NCBI GenBank assembly: GCA_016802295.1
Contig: JAESIW010000115.1
Span: forward strand, 596,514 to 660,513
DNA: 64,000 nucleotides
Reading direction: 5' to 3'
Origin: Brachionus rotundiformis
Lineage: Eukaryota; Rotifera; Eurotatoria; Ploima; Brachionidae
Of the stretch, positions 34,847 through 45,647 are shown piece by piece (the stretch's first letter is position 1; each line of letters starts with the position of its first letter). The translations under genes were made by a program, and so were the position numbers. The notes beneath the pieces are model-generated. The model did no database searches and had not been told where the DNA came from. It was given only the letters and a program-made list of their open reading frames with translations.

Positions 34847-35908
34847 ATCGGCATTTTTTTCTGATTTTATCTTATAGTTAATGCATTTTTGCTGAATTTT
34901 AGTTAATTATGAATAAATTAGAAATTCAAGATGAAACTTTTATAAAATTATAAAAAAAGCTTTTTTTAACAAAATTTGTCTCAAATAAATTTTAAAACAT
35001 CTATTAAACTTCTTTATTGAAATAAAATTTAATAACTCCTTAGTAGATTAAGATCACCCCGATGAAGTTTGACAAAGAAATGCTGGCATACCTTGAAAAA
35101 ACCAAAGTATTTCTGAATAAAAAAGATTTTTTTTAATAAGGAATCAAGTAGAAAAAAATGAGATTTATCAAATTTTTTTTTCGTTATAATTCAAATCTAA
35201 TTGAAAAAAAGTAGATAAAATAATATAAATATCTTAAAGCTACTTATGAAAACTTTTAATTGATAAAGAAGATTTAATTTAAGATCCTTTAAAAAATGTT
35301 TCTGTTAATTCAAATAGAAATTCAAGTCTAAAATCAATCAGATTTTTCTGATAGTATTCTTTCTAATTTTTGGAAATTTTTTTTACATAATCAACCTTTA
35401 ATTTTTCCAAAAAATTTAATATTATAAAAGTAAGATTTTTTTTCTTTAGATTGTAATTGAAGATTGTTTAACAAGTAATAAAAATGTTTTGTTTAAAATA
35501 ATTTTGATTACTTTTAATAATCTAAGATGGTTTCTAGAGGAAAATTCAAAGTTTTTTAAATTTCAAAATTCCTTTTTTTAACAATCAAGACATTCATTCA
35601 TTATCTTTTTTATCTAATAAATAAACGACCTTTAAATACAGATTAATTAGAATAATAAGTATTCTAGTTATTTTTTGTTCTTTATATTTTACAAATTTAA
35701 TATAAATTTTCTTTTTCAAAATAAAAAAAAGTTAAACAGAAGAAATACAATGAAATATGAATTTAGTACAATTTAAATTAATATAAAAATTTAAAATCCA
35801 AACACATTCAATATTAAAATTAAAGAAGATAAAAATAACGTTTTCTTGATTTTTAATTCTAATTTCTATTCAAATTTAGTTTAAAACCAGAATTTAAAAA
35901 TACTTTAT
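34847..35908. other. Intergenic, AT-rich
   Basis: No gene; poly(A)-signal-like AATAAA sites follow the deaminase. The rest is A/T runs. Confidence 0.5.
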
Positions 35909-37115
35909 TTAATATTACAGAAACCTGGTTCGATGAGTTCTCAGTAGTTCACATTGAGGGCTAGGTATGCTACCGTCAAGACAGACAAATTAACAAAAGA
36001 GGTGCAGGGGTAGGTATGTATAAATGTATAAATCAAAAAATGGCATAATAGTTACTGAAATTAACATAAGCAGACTTTACAATCAAGATTGAGCTAGTTT
36101 GGTGTCAGATCACATGCGGAGGGGAGTTAATTTTGATAGGGTGCATCTACTGCCCATATATTGCTAAAGAGAATGGCGAAATCAAACATAGCCTAAATGG
36201 AGCAAGAAAAATTCTAGATGCAAAAAAGTAAAAGTGGAGTTCCTCAAGGTTCTGTACTTGGTCCACTTCTCTTTGTTATTTATATAAATGACCTTCCAGA
36301 AATATTCAGAGGAAGATCCTCTCTGTATGCGGATGACTGCAAGATATATTGTTTATATAATAAATTAAATGAAAAGATTAAGAAAGATCACTTACAATAT
36401 AAATAGTTATAAATAGTCTTGTCGAATGGTGTAGTGAATGGTCAATGAATCTCAACACTGAACATGCATATTGGTATGAATAATCCAAGAACGGATTATT
36501 ATATACCAAAGGATAATGTAGTCCATAAAATGACGGAAGCTTCTGAACAGAAAGATCTGGGAGTCATAGTAAATACCGACATGAAATGGTGTAAGCAATA
36601 TGTGCTTCATCGGCAAGAGCAAACAGAATTCTTGGACAAGTATTAAATGATTTCAGTAACCATGATTCAAGTATTATTGAAAAAATGTACACAAGTCTCG
36701 TTCGATCCCATCTCAAATATGCAGTCTCAGTTTGGAGTCCATACCTGAAGAAAAATATTGATACACTTGAGAGGGTACAGAGAAGAGCTACACAAACATT
36801 AAAGAATTTAGTGAGCTAAGCTATTTGGAAAGACTCAAAAGACTGAACCTAACAACACTTTCGACAAGAAGGAAACGCGGTGATGTAATACAAATGTACA
36901 AGTTCATGAATGGAATTCACGAGATAAGTTGGTATAGCGAACATTTGGATGGTGTAAGTACATATAATATAAAATGAAGTAATAGAATCGAAAACAATTG
37001 ACTTATTTAAAAACCAACTAGATAACATATTGAGAGACTAAAATATTGCTTACAGTCTGGTTAATTCAGACTTCATGCAAAGCGTGGCAATTATCATTAT
37101 CATTATTATTATATG
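35909..37115 (+). mobile_element. Decayed non-LTR retrotransposon (endonuclease + RT)
   Basis: Readable pieces in order on the plus strand: endonuclease start NITETWF with a following GAGVGMYK stretch and ELILIGCIYCP (35909-36160); RT palm GVPQGSVLGPLLFVIYINDL with an intact YADD (36224-36340); VEWCSEWSMNLN; DLGVIVNTDMKW; LERVQRRATQTL, RRKRGDVIQMYKFMNG and IDLFKNQLDNIL (to about 37045). The part between endonuclease and RT fingers is deleted and several frameshifts and stops are present. The copy ends in an ATT/ATC repeat tail (37090-37112), the hallmark of CR1/L2-like clades. Inactive. Confidence 0.88.
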
Positions 37116-37752
37116 TTTATTTTTATGTATCTTGATATTTTTGAATATTTAATTTTTAAACATAAAAAAATAATCATTTAGGTAAAAATAAATAAAAAAA
37201 TTTTGATATTTTTATAATCACTTTTTTAAATAATGCAAAAAAATTTTGGACCTTAATTATATATGTAGAAAATAACATATTTTAAGCCTTTTCCAAAATT
37301 TACTATCAAAGGAAACAAGTAAAAAATATTAAAGTAATTTGGGCTGTGTCTGAACTGTTAGTTTAGAGATAGCTTTGGCAAATTAATAAATTTTTTCACT
37401 TGAAAAATTAATAAACGATAATAAAAGTACTACATTTTTTAAAAGTATAAGTCTCTTAAAGACAAAAAAAATTTCTAATTATTTGTTAAAAAATTCAAGC
37501 AAAAATACAAATTTATTTAAATAGAAGCTCTTTAGTTCTAATTATAGAAAATAACTCTAATTTTAGATTGTTTGAACAACACTTCAACAAAAATCGAAAA
37601 CAGTCTCTGCATGTTATATAAAATTATTTAATAAATAGGATGTGTTTGAAAATTAAAAAAATGGAAAAAAATTAAACAATATAAGATCAATTAAGATAAT
37701 TAGAAAAAAGAAAGCTAACATATCTCCAAACTGAGCTAACAAAAAGCTCTAA
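37116..37752. other. Intergenic, AT-rich
   Basis: Between the LINE tail and the epoxide hydrolase pair; nothing recognised. Confidence 0.5.
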
Positions 37753-37797
37753 TTTAAATTTTTATCATTTAATATATTTGTTTTTAGAAAAAAAATT

Positions 37798-39201
37798 ATG
37801 TTCAAAAAAGCTATCATTTCATCAATAGTTGTTGTAGCTGTTGGCATATTGTGGGCCAAATACGAGGAAATAAGGTCAGCTTCAGAAATGGAAAGATTGG
37901 AAAAATGGGCAGAAGAGAATAAAATAAAAGTGGACAAATCAATAAAAGCAGAAAAGTTTAAGATTGAGTTTGACGAAAAAGAATGGGCTTATTTAAAAGA
38001 AAAATTGTCGCTGACTAGATATTTTACGGCTCTAAAAGACGTACCATCGTTTGACTACGGGTTTGATCCAGAGTATGCGCGTGAGCTTGTGGAACACTGG
38101 CGAACAAAATTTGACTGGAAAAGCCAAGTAGACTATTTAAACAAATATCCACAATTTCGCATAAGGATAAATGATACAATCATACACTACGTTCACTACA
38201 CTACCAATCCAGATTCTAAAAAAAAAGCAAATCTTCTTCTGTTAGACGGATGGCCGGGTGCTTTTTTTGGTTTTTACCAAATGATCGACTACATCGAACA
38301 CAATTATAATGATACTTCTTTTAGTATTATTGTGCCCAGTATTCCTGGTTATCATTTTTCAACTCCTTTAGACAAAAAGTCAAGTCCACTTGAAGCATCT
38401 TTTCTTTTCGATGCCCTTATGCGCCATATTTATGGTGAACAAACTAGATATTTTATTCATGGTGAAGACTGGGGTTCAATAATTGCAACAACTATGTCTC
38501 AATTGAATTCAGATAGGGTTTCTGGTATACATATCACAATGCCTACTTCTTCAGACTCAAAAGTAATGAATGTTCTTTGCAATTTTTTGCTTCCCTATTT
38601 TCCAAGTTTATTTTTGTCAAAACAAGAAATCTATCTTGAATTTTCATCTCGTTTCTCAATAAAATCCAAACTTTGGAAAATCTGGGATGATTTTGGTTAT
38701 TTTCACTTACAAGCAACTAGACCTGACACAATTGGTCATGGATTAACAGATAGTCCTGTGGGATTAATGGCCTATATTCTTGAAAAATATTCATCTTGGA
38801 CCTTTAGGCGATCTGATCAAATTTTAGGATTTAAAGATGGAGGCTTAAAAAAATTCAAAAAAGACGATTTAATTACTATCTGTACTTTATATTGGATAAC
38901 AAATTCCATTACTTCATCAATGCGATTTTATGCTAATTCGGTTAAAGCCATGATAGAGTACCGAGAAAAAAATTTAGATTTTTTCAATCTACCAGTTTCT
39001 GAGAAAATTCCAGTTGGCGTTCAGTTAAATTTAAATGATATATTTGTAACACCTTTATGGTTTATTAAAAATCGATATAAAGGCTTAATCAGATATAATA
39101 TATTTGAGGACGTGGGTCATTTTGCCGCTTTTCAAAATCCGATCATTACATCGAAGGATTTTTTAGATTTTATTAATCAAGCTGAGTTAATCATTAGATA
39201 A
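37798..39201 (+). CDS. Microsomal epoxide hydrolase, tandem copy 1
   Basis: Single exon, 467 residues. Residues about 5-22 are a membrane anchor. Residues about 50-165 are the EHN domain (FDEKEWAYLKEKL through the FRIRIND strand). The rest is an alpha/beta-hydrolase fold. The nucleophile is Asp224 in HGEDWGS. Lid tyrosines are likely in GYFHLQATRPD and MRFYANS. The catalytic His is His441 in GHFAAFQ. The acid position holds Asp (NLND) where microsomal enzymes usually have Glu. The oxyanion motif HGWPG reads DGWPG (150-154). The enzyme opens epoxides to diols (xenobiotics, or juvenile-hormone-like lipids in arthropods) at the ER. Its first 184 residues are identical to copy 2. An acceptor-like TTTTTAG lies 10 nt before the ATG. 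Confidence 0.92.
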   Translation: MFKKAIISSIVVVAVGILWAKYEEIRSASEMERLEKWAEENKIKVDKSIKAEKFKIEFDEKEWAYLKEKLSLTRYFTALKDVPSFDYGFDPEYARELVEHWRTKFDWKSQVDYLNKYPQFRIRINDTIIHYVHYTTNPDSKKKANLLLLDGWPGAFFGFYQMIDYIEHNYNDTSFSIIVPSIPGYHFSTPLDKKSSPLEASFLFDALMRHIYGEQTRYFIHGEDWGSIIATTMSQLNSDRVSGIHITMPTSSDSKVMNVLCNFLLPYFPSLFLSKQEIYLEFSSRFSIKSKLWKIWDDFGYFHLQATRPDTIGHGLTDSPVGLMAYILEKYSSWTFRRSDQILGFKDGGLKKFKKDDLITICTLYWITNSITSSMRFYANSVKAMIEYREKNLDFFNLPVSEKIPVGVQLNLNDIFVTPLWFIKNRYKGLIRYNIFEDVGHFAAFQNPIITSKDFLDFINQAELIIR

Positions 39202-40140
39202 AACAAGAACTTAATAAATTCTTATTAATTAGATAAATTTTTAGTAATTTTTCATTTATTCATTAAAAGGAAAATAATTATTTGTAGATGAAGATTGAAA
39301 AAGTTTAGAAAGATATAAATCAATTTTTTTGAAACTGATTTCTAATGAGAATGGTTAAACAAAAAATGTTATTATAAGCCGGCTTTAAAACTTGCCACAT
39401 ATTACAATATTTAATATACTAGTTAAATTTAAATTTTACTTAAATAAGGTAAGTAATTTGATTTTCAATTAACAAGTTGAAAAATTATGATTAAGCAAAA
39501 ATCTATATTATTACTGTTCATTATTTTTAAATAATTTTTATTTTTCAATTGAATGAATTCTATTTTTCATTTAATGGTGACTTTTAATTAAAATTATTTT
39601 AACATATTACATTTATTATGTAGTTAAAATCAGGAATAGGCTTTATTTTCGTAAAAATATCAAATTATAGATTAAGATATCACTAGATTAAAAATTTCTT
39701 TACTCTAAAAATGGTAGAATTAGTGGTATTGTTGGACTAATATTGTTAATGAAAATAATTTTTTTATATAAATTTAAACAACGTTTAAATTTTTCATGAC
39801 TTTCATGCCTTGCTTAGAAATAGTCTTAAATTAATTTTGAAAACTAAAAATCAACAATTTAGCCAAGTCTTAAGATAGAGTTTATTATAAAATGTATTCA
39901 TTAACTAATTTTAAAATTCATAATTAAATTCTAAATTACGTATCTATAGCTTCAAAAATAAATTTAAATTTATCACTTTAGAAAAATTAAGTATAAAATT
40001 AAATATAAATATTGAATTTATTCTAATTTTTATTTTATTGACAAAAAGTTAAAAAAAATTACTTGGTATTAATAAATTTATTTAATTAAGTGAATTAAAA
40101 TGAGATAATTAGAAATGAAAAAGCAATTAAAAAACTTTAA
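39202..40140. other. Intergenic spacer of the tandem pair
   Basis: AT-rich and not duplicated: it does not resemble the region before copy 1 until about 45 nt ahead of the second start codon. Confidence 0.5.
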
Positions 40141-40185
40141 ATTAAATTTTTATCATTTAATATTTTTGTTTTTAGAAAAAAAATT

Positions 40186-41568
40186 ATGTTCAAAAAAGCT
40201 ATCATTTCATCAATAGTTGTTGTAGCTGTTGGCATATTGTGGGCCAAATACGAGGAAATAAGGTCAGCTTCAGAAATGGAAAGATTGGAAAAATGGGCAG
40301 AAGAGAATAAAATAAAAGTGGACAAGTCAATAAAAGCAGAAAAGTTTAAGATTGAGTTTGACGAAAAAGAATGGGCTTATTTAAAAGAAAAATTGTCGCT
40401 GACTAGATATTTTACGGCTCTAAAAGACGTACCATCGTTTGACTACGGGTTTGATCCAGAGTATGCGCGTGAGCTTGTGGAACACTGGCGAACAAAATTT
40501 GACTGGAAAAGCCAAGTAGACTATTTAAACAAATATCCACAATTTCGCATAAGGATAAATGATACAATCATACACTACGTTCACTACACTACCAATCCAG
40601 ATTCAAAGAAAAAAGCAAATCTTCTTCTGTTAGACGGATGGCCGGGTGCTTTTTTTGGTTTTTACCAAATGATCGACTACATCGAACACAATTATAATGA
40701 TACTTCTTTTAGTATTATTGTGCCCAGTATTCCTGGTTTCGGGTACTCAAATCCAACCTATAAAGTAGTTGATCCATTCGATACGGCAATAATTTTTGAT
40801 GCATTGAGTCGATCAGTTAATGGTGAAGATAGTGATTATTTTATTCATGGTGAAGACTGGGGCTCTTTGATTTCTACATTTATGGCAAAGTTGTATCCTC
40901 ATAGAGTCAAAGGCATTCATATAACAATGCCTCCTTTGACATCATTTTTCGACCTCAGGTCTCTCGCTTATGCTTTTCTTGGTCAATTTTTTCCAAATAG
41001 CATTCTTACACAACAAGAAATTGAGTTTGGATTTAGATTTTCTTTCAGTGAATTGCTCTCATTAATTATCAAAAAAACTGGATACTTTCATATTCAAGCA
41101 ACAAAACCAGATTCAATTGGCGCTGGAATGAATGATAGTCCGCTTGGTTTGCTTACTTATATCCTTGAGAAATATTCATTTGGCTCCTTTGGAATTTCAA
41201 GCGTCCTCGGAACCAAAGACGGTCGCTTAGAACAATTCAAAAGAGATGATCTTTTAACTATTCTGACCTACTACTGGATGACTAATAGTATCACTACGTC
41301 AATGAGGCTCTACCGCAACACATTCTATTCTTTGGAAAAAGGATGGCCACGAACTGCTATAAATATGTACAAAATTAGCAATATGGTTCCAGTAAGTGTT
41401 CAGGTATTCGAACATGAAGTTAGTTTTGTTCCATATAGAGTACTTCAAAACAAGTATTTAAATCTAAGTGCTTATAGTTTGGTTAAAAATGGAGGACATT
41501 TTGCCAATTTTGAAAATCCAAACAAAATTTCAATTAATTTTATTCAGTTAATTAACAAAATATTTTAG
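40186..41568 (+). CDS. Microsomal epoxide hydrolase, tandem copy 2
   Basis: Single exon, 460 residues, same orientation as copy 1. Membrane anchor and EHN domain are identical to copy 1 up to SIPG (residue 184). After that the two proteins diverge sharply while keeping the fold. Nucleophile Asp224 in HGEDWGS; acid Glu in FEHE, as in standard microsomal enzymes; catalytic His438 in GHFANFE; lid tyrosines in GYFHIQATKPD and MRLYRNT. The oxyanion motif is DGWPG as in copy 1. The diverged cap and C-terminal half suggest a different substrate range from copy 1 (inference). Confidence 0.92.
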   Translation: MFKKAIISSIVVVAVGILWAKYEEIRSASEMERLEKWAEENKIKVDKSIKAEKFKIEFDEKEWAYLKEKLSLTRYFTALKDVPSFDYGFDPEYARELVEHWRTKFDWKSQVDYLNKYPQFRIRINDTIIHYVHYTTNPDSKKKANLLLLDGWPGAFFGFYQMIDYIEHNYNDTSFSIIVPSIPGFGYSNPTYKVVDPFDTAIIFDALSRSVNGEDSDYFIHGEDWGSLISTFMAKLYPHRVKGIHITMPPLTSFFDLRSLAYAFLGQFFPNSILTQQEIEFGFRFSFSELLSLIIKKTGYFHIQATKPDSIGAGMNDSPLGLLTYILEKYSFGSFGISSVLGTKDGRLEQFKRDDLLTILTYYWMTNSITTSMRLYRNTFYSLEKGWPRTAINMYKISNMVPVSVQVFEHEVSFVPYRVLQNKYLNLSAYSLVKNGGHFANFENPNKISINFIQLINKIF

Positions 41569-41682
41569 TTAAATTCAAAAAAAAATAATATTTTAGTTGA
41601 ATTCAAAGAAAATAGAAATAAAAAGAATAAAAAAATTCAGTTAAATGTAAATTAAAATTTTTTGTAATAAGAAAAAAATGAA

Positions 41683-42093
41683 TTATGCGTTTTTGGCCAG
41701 AATTTCGGCAAAAGTGGTCTTGTTGTAGCCGATTTCGAAAGGGTGGGCATCTTGAAAGAATATATAAACTCTATTAGGAGGGATACCCAGCTTTTCCAGT
41801 TCATTCATAATGGCCTTGCTGTGCTTTTTGTTTTCTTCGATACCTAAACGACCAATCGAAATTAATTTTACCATTGCACATGGCCCAAAGGTTCCACCAA
41901 ATGACATAATTTGATCTTGTAAAAAATTAGATAAAGCTTTTCAGTTGAGAAAGTAAATACCCGGTAAGATGTGGACCGCACAGTAGCCAACAGGTTTATT
42001 CAAGGTATGTGCCAAGACTTCAGATAAATTGAGGTTAAATTCCTCGGTTATTTTTTCTTTGGCAATATTTGTATTTATTTGTAGTATTGGCAT
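41683..42093 (-). CDS. MIF: Macrophage migration inhibitory factor
   Basis: Two minus-strand exons, 42093-41961 and 41915-41683, with a 45-nt intron, give 121 residues. The protein starts MPILQINTNIAKE, so the catalytic Pro after Met removal is present. It continues with KPVGYCAVHILPDQIMSFGG and ends in the DRVYI-like NRVYIFFQDA, then GYNKTTFAEI. MIF is a trimeric cytokine-like protein with tautomerase activity that depends on that proline. The CXXC (CALC in vertebrates), linked to an oxidoreductase activity, reads CAMV here, so only one cysteine remains. An ATTTTAG acceptor-like site lies a few nt before the start. Confidence 0.94.
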
Positions 42094-42858
42094 ATTTTGA
42101 GCTAAAATTAATTAAAAATAATTAAATCCTTTCTAGTTTGGCTGAAGGTTTTGACTGAAAAACTTTTATTTTAAATACTTTTTAGTATAACTGTTGTGTT
42201 TGATAGAAAAAAATAAAATTATTTATTAAATAATTTGCACCAAAAAAATTTGTCTTTTGTTTTAAACTTCATACGCTAACTAATCTATACAAGAGATTGA
42301 GGTTTTAAACTTTTACATCTGTATCAACTTAAATATCAATGATTAATGAAAATTTGACAGTGAGCTGAACAATTCTGAATCGAATCAAATAGATGCATCA
42401 AGTTTTACCAAACGATGAATTAATATAGCTTTATTGTTTTAAGTCTGTGCTAATGAAATAATTACATTATTCAAGATCTTAAGCTTCAAAATCATTTAAT
42501 GAAAACGTTCCCACTTAAAGTTTTTTCTAAAATATTGATCAAAAACGTTGATAAAAAGTCTTTATCAATTTTTATATTTAAAATTTTTGAAAATAACATG
42601 ATTTTGAAATATAAATTAAGATGGAATATAAAAAGTTAATTCAAGTGTGGTTTAATAATTCATTTAATATATTTTTCAATTTTGAAATCTTATTTATTTT
42701 AATATAATAAATTAATGTGTATGGAACCTGAGATATGATTATTCATTTATTAGTAACACCAAAAAAATGCAACCAATATTATTCAAAACTTAGCATGGTT
42801 GAATTAATCGTGAAAATTTTTTATCTATTAAGTAAGATGTATATTTGGCATTTTTGAA
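42094..42858. other. Intergenic between MIF and the TPR-TIR gene
   Basis: Shared upstream region of divergent genes. No clear promoter motif. Confidence 0.5.
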
Positions 42859-45153
42859 TTGTTAAATATGAAAAGAGTAAAAAGTTTAATAGAAACCAAA
42901 GTATTTTGTTCCAAAAATCAATTCAAGTCTGGAAAAAAAATTGATCTTGATTCAGAATTTAAGTATTTGGTTTATTTGCGCAAAAAACACTCAAACGACA
43001 ACCATCAAGAAATTGCCAATACACTAGAACGAATTGGAATTGCTTACGATGATTTAGGTGATCCCAATAGCTACTTAAATTATTCCCTAGAGGGTCTTCT
43101 AATAAGGCAAAAATTGAATAAAGAAAAATCAAAACAGGATATACTGTCCTCTTTATTCCATGTTTTCAATGCATACCAAATGCTTGGTGATCAAAATAAT
43201 TCTTTAAAATATGCATTACAGTCATTGAAAATAAGTAAAGAGCTTTATGCGAACAAAAAGCATCCAAATATAGCCAATGCTATAAATAAAGTAGCTATTG
43301 CCTATAATGACTTGGGACAAAATGACAACTTCTTAGAGCTTTCCATTGAGGCTATGAATATTAGGGAAGAATTATTCGGGCCTTCACATCCAGATTTAGC
43401 TTCCTCATACAATACAGTGGCTCTGGCTTATAGAAAAAAAGGAGACATGCATAGTTTTTTTGATTTTGCTCTTAAAGCTTTGGAAATGAGAAAAAAATTA
43501 CTCGGACCTGAGCACAAAGACATTGCTACGTCATTGAACAATTTTGCTTTGGCTCATCGAGGGTTAGGAAACTTCTCGATTGCTTTGAATCTTGCCGAAG
43601 AAGCTTTAAACATGAGAAAAAATATCTTTATCAACCATCATGCTGACATAGTATCATCGTATGACACTTGTGCTATTTTATACTCAGATATGGGCAAACC
43701 TCAAAAATCTTTGGAGTATTTGGAACAGGCTTTGAGCATTGGGCAAAAAATTTATTCAGAAAATCATCCAAAAATAGCATCAATCAAACTAAACATGGCT
43801 ATTGCCTACAAAGATTTGGGTGATATGGAAAATTTTTTAAAATTTTCATTGATAAGTTTAGAAATTAGAAGATCATTGTATACTGATAAACATTCAGACA
43901 TAGCCGATTCACTAAATAATGTCGCTATTGCTTACAAAAATTTGGGAGATTACCAAAATGGACTTAAATATTCTATTGATAGTTTGAATATGTTTAAGCA
44001 AATTTATGGAGACAATGAACACTTAGATATTGCCAGAGGTTATGCAAATGTTGCCAATTCATACCATAGTATTGGCAATACAGAAAAATTTTTTGAAAAT
44101 GCTCTTAAAGCTATTGATATGGCCAAAAAATTAGGATATTGGTTTAACAATCTCATAGCCACTGTTCTTACCAATCTTGCCATCGCCTATAAAAATATGG
44201 GAAAAATGGAATTTTATTTAAATTATACCAAAGAAGCTTTAGCAATAAGAGAAAAAATATTTGACAAAGAACATCCAGATATTGCCGCATCTCTTTATAA
44301 ATGTGCCATAGGTTATTACAACTTGGAAGAGGAGAGTCGCTTTTTTAAAATTGCTGAAAAGTGCGTGTTATATTTTATAAAAATTCATGGTACAGAAAAT
44401 GTTACAGAAATAGCAAATTTGTACCAGGCAATGTCATTTTTTTATTTTAAATCAAAAGATTACAATAATTTTTTTGAGTATGCTACTAAGGCACTAACTT
44501 TGAGACAAAATTTTCATCCAGAACCTCATCCCAGTCTGATTATATCATTTTATTTTGTAGCCAGAGCCTTTGGATGCATTGGTAATGCAGAAAAAGAAGA
44601 ACTTTACTTGCTCAAAGCATTAAAAATGAAACAAACCATTCTAAATACTCATAGAATATATGTTTCGTTGGATAATGCATCAGCGTTGGTGTTTGAGAAT
44701 ACACCTGGTGTATTATTGGATAAGAAACAAGAAAGACTTGATGATTCTCTTGAAAGTAGACCCTTATTTGTCTGTCACCATCCTGAAAGCAAGCCTAATT
44801 GTTATAGTTTTAAAATTGGACTGGAAAATCAAGGATACAAAGTTGTCATGAATGAATGCGATGTATCACATACAAGTATTGATTTAATGTTTGACCAAAT
44901 AGAAAACAGCTGTGCGATTTTAATTTGTATAGACAAAAATTTAATCCAAAATATAAGTAATAAACTGGAGTTATTATTTGCTGTTAAAATTGGTATTCCC
45001 ATGGTTGCGATAAAAATGGACTCTGAATCTGTTCTTCAAGAATGGTTGTCCAATTTACTAATTGATAAAAAGGTGTTTGGTTTTGACCAAACGAAAAATT
45101 TTGATCTTTTTATCAAAAAATTAGCTCATGAAATCGAATTGATTAGAAATTAA
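42859..45153 (+). CDS. TPR-repeat protein with C-terminal TIR domain
   Basis: Single exon, 764 residues. Residues about 45-600 are tandem 42-residue TPRs of the kinesin-light-chain type (recurring DIAxSLNNVAIAYxxLG ... ALxMRxxLxGxxHP). Residues about 634-764 read as a TIR domain: strand LFVCHH, helix FKIGLENQGYKVV, then MFDQIENSCAILICID, then KLELLFAVKIGIPMVAIKM, and the closing EWLSNLL-x-KKVFGF-x6-F-x3-KKLAHEI. The Glu at 704 (in LELLFA) aligns with the catalytic Glu of NAD-cleaving TIR domains such as SARM1. The BB loop is degenerate. There is no NB-ARC domain. Likely a sensor/scaffold with a TIR effector or adaptor end. TPR call is firm, TIR call good, activity is inference. The start could also be the Met at residue 4. 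Confidence 0.8.
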   Translation: MLNMKRVKSLIETKVFCSKNQFKSGKKIDLDSEFKYLVYLRKKHSNDNHQEIANTLERIGIAYDDLGDPNSYLNYSLEGLLIRQKLNKEKSKQDILSSLFHVFNAYQMLGDQNNSLKYALQSLKISKELYANKKHPNIANAINKVAIAYNDLGQNDNFLELSIEAMNIREELFGPSHPDLASSYNTVALAYRKKGDMHSFFDFALKALEMRKKLLGPEHKDIATSLNNFALAHRGLGNFSIALNLAEEALNMRKNIFINHHADIVSSYDTCAILYSDMGKPQKSLEYLEQALSIGQKIYSENHPKIASIKLNMAIAYKDLGDMENFLKFSLISLEIRRSLYTDKHSDIADSLNNVAIAYKNLGDYQNGLKYSIDSLNMFKQIYGDNEHLDIARGYANVANSYHSIGNTEKFFENALKAIDMAKKLGYWFNNLIATVLTNLAIAYKNMGKMEFYLNYTKEALAIREKIFDKEHPDIAASLYKCAIGYYNLEEESRFFKIAEKCVLYFIKIHGTENVTEIANLYQAMSFFYFKSKDYNNFFEYATKALTLRQNFHPEPHPSLIISFYFVARAFGCIGNAEKEELYLLKALKMKQTILNTHRIYVSLDNASALVFENTPGVLLDKKQERLDDSLESRPLFVCHHPESKPNCYSFKIGLENQGYKVVMNECDVSHTSIDLMFDQIENSCAILICIDKNLIQNISNKLELLFAVKIGIPMVAIKMDSESVLQEWLSNLLIDKKVFGFDQTKNFDLFIKKLAHEIELIRN

Positions 45154-45647
45154 CTTTCTTAAGTGATTAATTTTATTTTCGATTCAAATTAAAATATCAA
45201 TAAAAATAAATAATTAAAAAAAAATTAATTATCTTCTTATTTTTGCTAATAAAAAGCAAAAGATTAGTTTTAAAAAATCTAACTATTATTTTTGAATTAT
45301 ATTTTTAAAACTCTTTGAAAAGTTAATTCAAGATTTATTTTCAATTAATTTTTAAATAATAACAGATTAATATTTTCAAAATTTTTAACCATAAGTTATG
45401 ATAATTTATTTTAAAACTTGAAAGATTTTTTCACAGTTTCTCGTGACTTTAATTAACTCGTTTTTCGGAAATGTTAAAATTTGTTTAACATTTTAAGTCC
45501 TAAAGCAACAGTTTTTTTTTTGACAAAAAGATAAGATAATATTTTATGAATATCTATATTTATTTAAAATAAAATATACAAGAATGTAAATAGCATATTT
45601 AAACCTGCTTCATTTTAAAATTCTTGTTCCTTGCTTTATTGTAAAAA
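45154..45647. other. Intergenic, AT-rich
   Basis: Poly(A)-signal-like AATAAA sites follow the TPR-TIR stop. Nothing else recognised. Confidence 0.5.

Noticed and set aside
44660..44851. 63-codon plus-strand frame
   Set aside because: Out-of-frame shadow of the TPR-TIR gene.
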